From contig MGDB01000083.1 in assembly GCA_001790645.1 (NCBI GenBank), forward strand, positions 1 through 5,078: a stretch of 5,078 nucleotides of DNA, given 5' to 3'. Shown piece by piece: positions 1 through 5,078 of the stretch (position 1 is the stretch's first letter; the number at the start of each line of letters is the position of its first letter). Origin of the DNA: Candidatus Schekmanbacteria bacterium GWA2_38_11. Its GTDB lineage: Bacteria > Schekmanbacteria > GWA2-38-11. The notes under the pieces were generated by a model. That model had not been told where the DNA came from. It saw nothing but the letters and a program-made list of their open reading frames with translations, and searched no databases. The translations under genes and the position numbers were made by a program.

Positions 1-1050
1 CAGTAACCCGACTGCCATTCCAATATTAATAATAATATTCAAACTTATCATTGCTGTGACTCCAAAGCATAAAAGCGCTGCAATCCTGTCCTTTGCATTG
101 CGGGATGCCCGGACACATAAATATATAAGCGAAAAAATCAGTATAAGAAAAACCAGAGAGCCCAAAAAACCCCATTCCTCGGCAATGATTGAAAAAATGA
201 AATCCGTGTGGTGCTCCGGCAGGAAATTCAGCTGCCCCTGGGTTCCGTTTAAAAATCCCCTCCCTGCAATACCTCCGGAACCAATTGCAATCTCAGATTG
301 AAGTGTATGATAGCCACTCCCTAAAGGATCCTTAGAGGGGTCAAAAAAAGATAATATCCTCTGCTTCTGGTAACCTTTTAAAAAATTCCACATCACTGCC
401 GATGAAGCGAGCCCAAATAACCCTGCATAAAAGGCAGACCTCTTTTTAATCCCCGCAGCATAGATAAGGCATACTGATATAAGCATTAATGAAACTGCCG
501 TCCCTAAATCAGGCTGTAAAAGTATCAGGAGAAAAGGCGGTAAGATAAAAGCAAGAGGAACGGCGAGTTCCCTCAGGCTATATGAATCCTTTTTTTTCGA
601 TTCGCCAAAATATTTTGCCAGACAAATAACCAGAGAGAGCTTGACAATTTCAGACGGCTGGACTGAGAAAAACCCCACGTCAATCCATCTCTTTGAACCT
701 GACCTCACCACCCCCAGCATAAACAGCGAAACAAGAAGAATCATTGCGAGGGCATAAAAAAAATACCCGTATTTCACAATCGAATGGTAATCAAAGAGGG
801 TTATGAAAAATAAAACCACTATCCCAATTCCAACCCAAAGCATCTGCTTCTCCCAAAAGTTCTGAGATTGTGACCGGACGAGGTAAGGATTATTCACACG
901 GGGTTCGGTTGCATCTACTTCCCTTGCAATTTCCGTTGCAACAGGCGGGGTCGTGGTGCTGTAAATCTCTGCAATCCCTATAGCTGCAATAATCAGGGTA
1001 AGCAAAAATATTTTCCAGTCAAAACTTAAAAGTAATCTTCTGTCAATCAT
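1..1050 (-). CDS. rodA: RodA, SEDS-family peptidoglycan glycosyltransferase (partial, C-terminus off the window)
   Basis: RodA is a polytopic inner-membrane enzyme that polymerises lipid II into glycan strands during cell elongation, working with a class B PBP and MreB. I translated 350 codons from the ATG at 1050; the frame stays open to base 1. Family landmarks are clear: QPSE at residues 131-134, QPDLGTA at 179-185, YQKQR followed by DPLGSGYH at 227-248, and the LPEHHTDF block at 278-284. Asp283 matches the SEDS catalytic aspartate (Asp262 in E. coli RodA). The NIGM segment (342-345) is near the usual C-terminal end, so about 30-40 residues with the last helix are missing. RodA is preferred over FtsW because of the HTDF and GTQGQL blocks. 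The loop after helix 1 (about 31-66) is roughly 25 residues longer than in E. coli. No good Shine-Dalgarno precedes the ATG. The gene follows ftsY after a 116-base AT-rich spacer. Confidence 0.95.
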   Translation of the reverse strand, partial: MIDRRLLLSFDWKIFLLTLIIAAIGIAEIYSTTTPPVATEIAREVDATEPRVNNPYLVRSQSQNFWEKQMLWVGIGIVVLFFITLFDYHSIVKYGYFFYALAMILLVSLFMLGVVRSGSKRWIDVGFFSVQPSEIVKLSLVICLAKYFGESKKKDSYSLRELAVPLAFILPPFLLILLQPDLGTAVSLMLISVCLIYAAGIKKRSAFYAGLFGLASSAVMWNFLKGYQKQRILSFFDPSKDPLGSGYHTLQSEIAIGSGGIAGRGFLNGTQGQLNFLPEHHTDFIFSIIAEEWGFLGSLVFLILIFSLIYLCVRASRNAKDRIAALLCFGVTAMISLNIIINIGMAVGLL

Positions 1051-1153
1051 AAAATTAAAATCAAAACTCAAATATAAAAAATCAAAAATAAGGAAATTAA
1101 AAATTAAAATTTTTAATTTGTCATTTCTAATTTCGATATTTTATTTTTAATTT
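1051..1153. repeat. AT-rich near-palindromic intergenic repeat between ftsY and rodA
   Basis: Only about one base in ten is G or C here. The plus strand is A-rich from 1051 to about 1107 and T-rich from 1108 to about 1153. At the switch lies a perfect 12-base inverted repeat (1094-1105 pairing with 1108-1119, two-base centre). Outside it the two halves remain loosely reverse-complementary, with repeated AAATTAAAAAT-like and TCAAAA-like words. It fills nearly the whole gap between the ftsY stop and the rodA start. It could be a degenerate mobile repeat, a curved AT-rich region, or a weak processing or attenuation site in the ftsY-rodA transcript. No coding potential was seen. Confidence 0.6.
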
Positions 1154-1166
1154 ACTTCTGAAGCCC

Positions 1167-2111
1167 TCAACCTTCTGAATTAAAGAGAGCCTCGACAAAA
1201 TTCTTTGCTTTAAATTTTTGCAGGTCTTCAATCCCTTCTCCAACACCTATAAATTTTACCGGGATTTTCAGCTCCTCTGTTATGGCAATAATGATCCCGC
1301 CCTTTGCTGTACCGTCAAGCTTGGTTAAAGCTATGCCTGTAATTTCTAAAGTTTCATTGAACATCTTTGCCTGTGAAATTGAATTCTGTCCGGTAGTTGC
1401 ATCAAGCACCAAAAGGACTTCATGGGGAGCACCTTCCATGGCTTTGCCTAAAACCCTCTTCATTTTTCTTAACTCTTCCATCAGGTTCTTTTTGACATGA
1501 AGCCTTCCGGCAGTATCAACAATCAGGACATCAATCCCCTTTGCCCTGGCAGACTGAACAGAGTCAAAAGCCACTGAACATGGGTCAGAACCTTCCTTGC
1601 CGCGGACAACAGAAACTTCCGCACGTTTTCCCCAAATCTCAAGCTGTTCATCTGCTGCGGCCCTGAAAGTGTCGGCTGCTCCCAGCAGTACAGTTTTGCC
1701 TTCTTGTATAAACTGGGATGCAAGCTTCCCGATAGTAGTCGTCTTACCCACTCCATTTACACCAACTACCATAATGACAAATGGAGCAGGGTTTCCCGTA
1801 GCCGGACAAGAATTCTCAACCTGCTCCAGAATTTCCACAAACTTTTCCTTAAGATAATCCTTTACTATTGCCGGATCCTTGACCCGCTGGGCTTTCACAA
1901 AATCCCTCATGTCTCTGATAAACCTCTCAGAGGCCTGGATTCCCAAATCAGAAAGAATCAAAATCTCCTCAAGCTGAGAAAAAAAATCCTCATCAAGCCC
2001 CCTGCCCAGGGAAATCAGGTTTTCAACCTTTAAAACTAAACCCTGACGTGTTTTTAAAAGCCCACTTTTTAATCTTGAAAAAATACTATTTTTTGTTAAG
2101 GAATTCTTCAA
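1167..2111 (-). CDS. ftsY: FtsY, signal recognition particle receptor GTPase
   Basis: FtsY is the membrane-associated receptor that binds the SRP protein Ffh and docks translating ribosomes at the Sec translocon. The protein has 314 residues. An N domain helix bundle (about 10-100, starting with the typical IFSRLKSGLLKTRQGL) precedes the G domain. Visible motifs are G1 GVNGVGKTTT (117-126), DTFRAAA (147-153), DTAGR (199-203), DATTGQN (237-243), TKLD (263-266) and the closing GG/IGVGE region (271-291). Asn119 in the P loop and the N-terminus fit FtsY rather than Ffh; there is also no C-terminal M domain. It lacks the long acidic A domain of E. coli FtsY, as many bacterial homologues do. The start is TTG at 2111, 26 bases inside the end of the upstream aminotransferase gene. 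GAGG (2116-2119) and AGGGG (2122-2126) on the minus strand can serve as ribosome binding sites, so translation is probably coupled. Confidence 0.97.
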   Translation of the reverse strand: MKNSLTKNSIFSRLKSGLLKTRQGLVLKVENLISLGRGLDEDFFSQLEEILILSDLGIQASERFIRDMRDFVKAQRVKDPAIVKDYLKEKFVEILEQVENSCPATGNPAPFVIMVVGVNGVGKTTTIGKLASQFIQEGKTVLLGAADTFRAAADEQLEIWGKRAEVSVVRGKEGSDPCSVAFDSVQSARAKGIDVLIVDTAGRLHVKKNLMEELRKMKRVLGKAMEGAPHEVLLVLDATTGQNSISQAKMFNETLEITGIALTKLDGTAKGGIIIAITEELKIPVKFIGVGEGIEDLQKFKAKNFVEALFNSEG

Positions 2112-3243
2112 TTCGCCTCATCCCCTCTCTGATATTCTCTATGGAATTAGAATAAGAAAATCTTATATACCCTTCTGCATTTGAACCAAAATCAATCCCC
2201 GGCGTAACAGCAACCTTTGCTTCTTTTAAAATCTTAAAAGCAAATTCATAGGAATTTTTTGAAAAGTTTTTGGCATTTGCCAGAACATAAAAAGCCCCTG
2301 TAGGCGGGACTTTTATACCGAAACCCAATTCCCTGAGCCTCTCGATTATATATATCCTCCTCTGGTTAAAGGTCAGAACCATTTGCTTTATATCCTCAGC
2401 AGCGTGCTTTAGCGCTGAAACACCTGCCCACTGGACAAACGCAGAAGCAGAAATGAAAAGGTTCTGCTGAAGTTTTTGCATCGGCCTTACAAATTCTTTC
2501 GGTGCAATGACATAACCCAGCCTCCAGCCTGTCATGGCATAGAGTTTTGAAAAACCATTGAGGACAAAAGCTTTGTCAGTTATCTCGAGGATTGAATGCT
2601 CTTTTCCTTCATATACCAGACCGTGATATATCTCATCAGAAATTACATATGGTGAAAACTCTGATATCTCCTCCATTACCTCCTTGCTTAAAAGAGCACC
2701 TGTCGGGTTTGAAGGCGAATTTATCATAACACCCTTTGTCTTCTTTGAAACCTTCTTTTTAAACTCTTTAGCTCTGTACTGGAAACCATCTTCCTCGAAT
2801 ATATCAACAAATACCGGCACACCTTCCACAAAACGTATGAAGTTCGGGTAACAGGAGTAATATGGGTTTGACAGCATCACTTCATCTCCGGCATCAAGCA
2901 AAGCTCCAAAGACAAGAACCATTGCCGGTGAGGTGCCTGATGTTATGATTATCTGCTCAGGGCTTACATTAACACCGTATTTCTCAGAATAATGCTCTGC
3001 TATCGCCTCCCTCAGCTCGATAATTCCCATGCTGTGGGTATAGTGAGTTAAGCCTCTTCTCAATGCATCATCAGCAGCCTCTTTTATAACATTTGGTGTA
3101 TCAAAATCAGGCTCTCCTACCTCAAGATGGATAACATTCTCACCTTTCTTTTCCATCTCTTTGGCTGCATCAAGTACGTCCATCACAATGAATGGAGAAA
3201 TATCTTTCGCTCTTTTAGAAATCATAAAATAATTTTTAAACAC
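2086..3243 (-). CDS. PLP-dependent class I aminotransferase (aspartate aminotransferase-like)
   Basis: A fold-type I, PLP-dependent cytosolic aminotransferase of 385 residues, full length for the family. Landmarks in order: GEPDFDTP at 43-50, where the substrate-side glycine loop lies; TSGTSPA at 101-107 in the cofactor phosphate region; NPYYS at 126-130; SNPTG at 178-182 with Asn179; SDEIY at 202-206 with Asp203 for the pyridine nitrogen and Tyr206; SKLYAMTGWR at 232-241 with Lys233 as the Schiff-base lysine; and YIRFSYS at 359-365 with Arg361 as the likely substrate carboxylate anchor. All catalytic residues are present. The amino donor cannot be read from sequence: aspartate is the default, but alanine, aromatic or other amino acids are possible, so no symbol is given. 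I chose GTG at 3243 because a good ribosome binding site precedes it. The alternative ATG at 3225 (Met7) has none. It is the first gene of the minus-strand cluster and runs into ftsY. Confidence 0.93.
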   Translation of the reverse strand: MFKNYFMISKRAKDISPFIVMDVLDAAKEMEKKGENVIHLEVGEPDFDTPNVIKEAADDALRRGLTHYTHSMGIIELREAIAEHYSEKYGVNVSPEQIIITSGTSPAMVLVFGALLDAGDEVMLSNPYYSCYPNFIRFVEGVPVFVDIFEEDGFQYRAKEFKKKVSKKTKGVMINSPSNPTGALLSKEVMEEISEFSPYVISDEIYHGLVYEGKEHSILEITDKAFVLNGFSKLYAMTGWRLGYVIAPKEFVRPMQKLQQNLFISASAFVQWAGVSALKHAAEDIKQMVLTFNQRRIYIIERLRELGFGIKVPPTGAFYVLANAKNFSKNSYEFAFKILKEAKVAVTPGIDFGSNAEGYIRFSYSNSIENIREGMRRIEEFLNKK

Positions 3244-3250
3244 AAAACAG

Positions 3251-3256
3251 CCTCTT
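3251..3256 (-). promoter_or_regulatory. Ribosome binding site that decides the aminotransferase start
   Basis: On the minus strand this reads AAGAGG, seven bases before the GTG at 3243, which is optimal spacing. The in-frame ATG at 3225 lies 25 bases from it and has only A/T-rich sequence just upstream. The GTG is therefore the likelier start. Confidence 0.65.
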
Positions 3257-3291
3257 TGTCAAACTCTAAGCAATCATATGCAACCAGACGG

Positions 3292-3313
3292 GTAGGAGCG
3301 ATTTTAGTCGCTC
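3292..3313 (+). repeat. REP-like hairpin with GTAG foot (copy 1)
   Basis: GTAG (3292-3295) directly abuts a six-base perfect stem, GAGCGA (3296-3301) with TCGCTC (3308-3313), loop TTTTAG. The GTAG foot plus short hairpin is the architecture of REP elements mobilised by RAYT (REP-associated tyrosine) transposases. It lies about 50 bases upstream of the aminotransferase start, probably in its 5' leader. Confidence 0.6.
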
Positions 3314-3369
3314 TTTTTATAAAAAACTTCAATGACAGGTCTGGAGATTAACCTATATTTCATAGGATA

Positions 3370-3415
3370 GCGATAGGGGGGACATTCCTGTCCTGCCATG
3401 ACAGGGTTAGAAAAC
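3370..3415 (+). repeat. Direct repeat, copy A, with nested hairpins
   Basis: First of two ~46-base direct repeats; the second starts 147 bases downstream. It can fold into GGACA/TGTCC (3380-3384 with 3389-3393) and GGGTT/AACCC (3404-3408 with 3413-3417, tetraloop AGAA). Both would be enclosed by CGATAG/CTATCG (3371-3376 with 3421-3426). An alternative stem CCTGTC/GACAGG (3387-3392 with 3400-3405) excludes both inner hairpins. The outer stem extends just past the repeat. It may be a mobile repeat or an RNA structure; there is no coding evidence. Confidence 0.6.
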
Positions 3416-3448
3416 CCAGTCTATCGGAACTACCTGCCCATTTTTTTA

Positions 3449-3476
3449 TTGTAATATTTTATATATTCTCTATACT
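3449..3476 (+). promoter_or_regulatory. Possible sigma70-type promoter for the histidine kinase
   Basis: TTGTAA (3449-3454) and TATACT (3471-3476) are separated by 16 bases in a very AT-rich stretch and point toward the kinase gene. The -35 box matches the consensus at four of six positions and the -10 box at five of six. A transcript would begin near 3483 and carry a ~295-base leader containing the second direct repeat and the nested palindrome. AT-rich DNA gives such matches by chance, so this is weak. Confidence 0.25.
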
Positions 3477-3516
3477 ACGAGATTAAATTTTGTGAATGAC
3501 TTGAATATCGCTACAT

Positions 3517-3562
3517 GCGATAGGGGGAATATTCCTGTCCTGCCATAACGGGGTCAGAAAAC
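3517..3562 (+). repeat. Direct repeat, copy B
   Basis: Aligns without gaps to copy A (3370-3415) with five differences over 46 bases, all transitions. Copy B has lost the CTATCG outer arm. Instead its GCGATA (3517-3522) pairs upstream with TATCGC (3506-3511) across a five-base loop. One of the substitutions creates the perfect palindrome GGAATATTCC (3526-3535), and the GGGTT/AACCC stem is weakened. Confidence 0.65.
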
Positions 3563-3620
3563 CACTTTTATGGGAAAAGAAATATTTCAGACTCTTGTGA
3601 GAAACATAAAAATATTTTTT

Positions 3621-3675
3621 GCAGGTAGGGGCCGCCTCCGTACCTGCCTGCCGGCAGGCAGGCGTGCCCTCTGCC
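3621..3675. repeat. Nested palindromic repeat cluster (GTAG hairpin holding a 20-base perfect palindrome)
   Basis: A perfect 20-base palindrome, CCTGCCTGCC followed by its reverse complement, occupies 3643-3662. It appears to sit inside a GTAG-footed hairpin: GTAG at 3625-3628, GGGC at 3629-3632, and GCCC at 3666-3669 beyond the palindrome. A competing stem GCAGGTA/TACCTGC (3621-3627 with 3641-3647) also exists. The minus-strand reading of the palindrome gives the peptide ACRQAG. I recognise this as a recurring artefact in proteins predicted from repeat-rich uncultured genomes. A further GCAGGCA word follows at 3691-3697. Confidence 0.7.
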
Positions 3676-3777
3676 ATATAACATTAAAAGGCAGGCAATT
3701 GCTGGTTGAATTATCATTTTTCAAAACTCTGATTTAAGTTGTTTACTATGTGTTTAAAACGCTTTACCTGAGAAAAA

Positions 3778-4824
3778 ATGAATACAAATATACCAATATT
3801 ACCTAATGTGATAGAGAGTTTAAGCAGCGGGATAATCATCATAGACAAGTCCGATTGCATCACATTTATTAATTCCGTAGCTGAAAGGCTTCTGGGCTCT
3901 AAAGAAAAAGAGGTTTTATTTAAGCCTACAGATTATCTCTTCTCAGAAAAAATAATCTTCGATATCCTTGCAAACGTTAAAAAAACAGAAGAACCTTTAA
4001 ATTATAAAATCACTATTACAAAACCGAGGAAAAGAAATTTAACTCTCAGCGCAACACCGGTTTTTGATCAGGAAGGAAAATATAACGGCACCCTGGTTGT
4101 ACTGATAAACACCAACAAGGAAAAGCCTATTAAATTCCAGCTTCTGAAACAGAACCAGAAAGCAACCATTGGCACCCTTACGAGCTGGGTTGCCCACGAA
4201 GTGAGAAATCCCCTCACATCAATGAATGTCCACTTGGAGCTGCTAAAGGGTGAGGTAAGCGAAAACATTAAAAGCCCTTCTCCTGAAATCCTTGAACTTG
4301 TAGAAACTCTTGAAGGAGAGGTAGAGAGGCTTAATAATAACCTGAATGAATTTTTAAATTTCGGGAAAATTTCCTCTACAAAAAAGAAACTGTCAAACCT
4401 CAATGAAGTGGTAAAATCAATTATTGAACTTGTTCAGCCCGAGGCTGAAATGGCTAAGGTCGAGGTTGGTTTAAAACTCCAGGAAGATTTGCCCAAAACC
4501 CTGATTGACGTTGCCCAGATGAGGCTTGTAATCTTAAATTTAATAAAAAACTCCATTCAGGCCATGCCGGAGGGAGGAAAACTTATAATAACAACACAAA
4601 AAAAAGAAAACAAAGTAAATCTGAAAATAAAAGACCAGGGAGTTGGAATCCCAAAAGAAGATTTGAAAAATATTTTTGATTTTCTCTATACCAAAAAAAA
4701 GGATGGAACAGGCCTTGGGTTGACCATTTCAAAAAGAATTGTTAAAGAACACGACGGCGATATTTTTGCAAAAAGCCAGGTTAATAAAGGCTCTGTCTTT
4801 ACATTAACATTACCGGTAGTATGA
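3778..4824 (+). CDS. Soluble PAS-domain sensor histidine kinase, NtrB-type
   Basis: A cytosolic sensor kinase of 348 residues with no membrane segment or signal peptide. A PAS-like sensor domain (about 8-112, ending in the SATPVFDQEGKYNGTLVV strand pair) is followed by a HisKA dimerisation domain with WVAHEVRNPLTSM (137-149). His140 is the phosphoacceptor. The HExxN pattern (Glu141, Asn144) is associated with both kinase and phosphatase activity. The HATPase domain shows LNLIKNSI (253-260, N box), DQGVGI (286-291, G1) and GTGLGL (310-315, G2). The F-box, usually close to EPFFTTK, reads DFLYTKK (301-307). The start is ATG at 3778; an in-frame TGA at 3769 rules out longer forms. Only GAG near 3769-3773 resembles a ribosome binding site. 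The architecture matches NtrB/AtoS-like kinases that phosphorylate NtrC-type regulators, and a receiver domain begins downstream. The PAS ligand cannot be told from sequence. Confidence 0.95.
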   Translation: MNTNIPILPNVIESLSSGIIIIDKSDCITFINSVAERLLGSKEKEVLFKPTDYLFSEKIIFDILANVKKTEEPLNYKITITKPRKRNLTLSATPVFDQEGKYNGTLVVLINTNKEKPIKFQLLKQNQKATIGTLTSWVAHEVRNPLTSMNVHLELLKGEVSENIKSPSPEILELVETLEGEVERLNNNLNEFLNFGKISSTKKKLSNLNEVVKSIIELVQPEAEMAKVEVGLKLQEDLPKTLIDVAQMRLVILNLIKNSIQAMPEGGKLIITTQKKENKVNLKIKDQGVGIPKEDLKNIFDFLYTKKKDGTGLGLTISKRIVKEHDGDIFAKSQVNKGSVFTLTLPVV

Positions 4825-4845
4825 TGAGCTATGGGAAAGGAAAAG

Positions 4846-4866
4846 GTAGCCACAGGCTTTAGCCTG
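4846..4866 (+). repeat. REP-like hairpin with GTAG foot (copy 3)
   Basis: GTAG at 4846-4849 is followed three bases later by a perfect stem, CAGGCT (4853-4858) with AGCCTG (4861-4866), and a two-base TT loop. It lies 21 bases after the kinase stop codon. There is no T-run after it, so it is not a canonical terminator, though it could still protect the 3' end of a kinase transcript. Confidence 0.6.
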
Positions 4867-4921
4867 AGCAAATCAAACACTTAAGACCGGATGAAATTCA
4901 AAATTATAGAGTCAGGATCAA

Positions 4922-4944
4922 GTAGGACAGGCGTCCCGCCTGTC
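4922..4944 (+). repeat. REP-like hairpin with GTAG foot (copy 4, left half of a head-to-head pair)
   Basis: GTAG (4922-4925) directly abuts an eight-base perfect stem, GACAGGCG (4926-4933) with CGCCTGTC (4937-4944), loop TCC. It is the strongest hairpin of the set. Its mirror partner lies at 4992-5016 in the opposite orientation. Confidence 0.7.
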
Positions 4945-4945
4945 A

Positions 4946-4978
4946 TTCCTGCGTAAGCAAGAACCCAGAGACAGGGTT
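4946..4978. repeat. Degenerate TTCCTGC palindrome between the two REP-like hairpins
   Basis: TTCCTGC (4946-4952) pairs with GCAAGAA (4957-4963) across a GTAA loop with one mismatch. It resembles a decayed copy of the widespread intergenic repeat of the form ATTCC(C/T)GC-loop-GC(G/A)GGAAT. AACCC (4962-4966) can alternatively pair with GGGTT (4974-4978). It starts directly after the preceding hairpin, so the two repeat families are fused here. Confidence 0.45.
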
Positions 4979-4991
4979 TATCTCTATCCGA

Positions 4992-5016
4992 GGACAGTCA
5001 TAAAGGCTGTCCCTAC
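4992..5016 (-). repeat. REP-like hairpin with GTAG foot (copy 5, inverted)
   Basis: Read on the minus strand, GTAG (5016-5013) directly abuts GGACAGCC, a five-base TTTAT loop and GACTGTCC. The eight-base stem contains one G-T pair. With the copy at 4922-4944 it forms an inverted, head-to-head pair like the BIMEs of enterobacteria. It ends 13 bases before the response-regulator start codon. Confidence 0.65.
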
Positions 5017-5029
5017 AACTTCAAAAAAG

Positions 5030-5078
5030 ATGCAAAGTATAATATTAATAGTTGAAGATGATAAAAAGATAGCTGATG
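5030..5078 (+). CDS. Response regulator receiver domain (N-terminal 16 codons, runs off the window)
   Basis: The ATG at 5030 opens MQSIILIVEDDKKIAD. The hydrophobic first strand followed by VEDD is the standard beginning of a CheY-like receiver domain; the acidic residues at 9-11 bind Mg2+ beside the phosphoacceptor aspartate, which lies outside the window. It is on the same strand as the NtrB-like kinase and follows it, so it is probably the cognate partner. It may be an NtrC-type sigma54 activator, but the output domain is not visible. No clear Shine-Dalgarno precedes the ATG. Confidence is limited by the short fragment. Confidence 0.75.
   Translation, partial: MQSIILIVEDDKKIAD

Noticed and set aside
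56..301. Plus-strand 81-codon reading frame
   Set aside because: It lies antisense to rodA, whose minus-strand translation is clearly conserved; the plus-strand peptide shows no domain.
3296..3318. Hairpin followed by five T residues, resembling a rho-independent terminator on the plus strand
   Set aside because: No plus-strand gene lies upstream to be terminated; the genes to the left run the other way. The GTAG foot and related copies fit a REP-like repeat better.
3240..3360. Minus-strand sigma70 promoter for the aminotransferase
   Set aside because: TATGAT near 3275-3280 (minus strand) resembles a -10 box, but no acceptable -35 lies 16-18 bases upstream, and the other TTGAAG/TAAAAT pair has a 20-base spacer.
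3483..3677. Minus-strand 64-codon reading frame beginning MAEGTPACRQAG
   Set aside because: It is a translation of the palindrome and direct repeat B. The ACRQAG peptide comes from the palindrome, and there is no family resemblance or ribosome binding site.
3688..3705. Possible sigma54 promoter (GG...TTGCT) upstream of the NtrB-like kinase
   Set aside because: The GG and GC elements are separated by nine bases instead of the required ten, and the -24 part lacks the TGGCAC pattern.
4821..4862. Tiny plus-strand frame starting MMSYGKGKG after the kinase
   Set aside because: It has 13 codons, overlaps the kinase stop and ends inside a repeat; there is no evidence that it is translated.

Overview
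The window looks like a chromosomal segment of an uncultured, AT-rich bacterium. It has a rod-shape/peptidoglycan gene, a signal-recognition-particle receptor and a two-component system, so it is bacterial and neither phage nor plasmid. The intergenic DNA is full of short palindromic repeats of a kind I associate with genomes assembled from groundwater and sediment communities. I cannot name a phylum from the sequence. No RNA gene, CRISPR array or transposase is visible.

Left part, minus strand, positions 1-3243, read right to left. A class I PLP aminotransferase (3243-2086, GTG start) overlaps ftsY by 26 bases (2111-1167, TTG start). A 116-base, extremely AT-rich, nearly palindromic spacer follows, then rodA (1050 to the window edge, missing its C-terminus). 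The aminotransferase and ftsY are probably co-transcribed and translationally coupled. FtsY delivers ribosomes to the membrane and RodA builds the cell wall there. The aminotransferase has no obvious link to either.

Middle, 3244-3777, is a 534-base divergent intergenic region full of repeats. It holds a GTAG-footed hairpin, two copies of a ~46-base direct repeat that differ only by transitions, and a 20-base perfect palindrome nested in another GTAG-type hairpin. A weak sigma70-like promoter lies between the two direct repeats.

Right part, plus strand, 3778-5078. A soluble PAS-HisKA-HATPase histidine kinase of the NtrB type (3778-4824) is followed by a 205-base repeat-rich spacer and then the first 16 codons of a response-regulator receiver domain (5030 to the edge). 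The two very likely form a two-component pair split by inserted repeats.

The genes are ordinary. The signal most worth a second look is the set of REP-like hairpins with a GTAG foot, including a head-to-head pair between the kinase and its response regulator.
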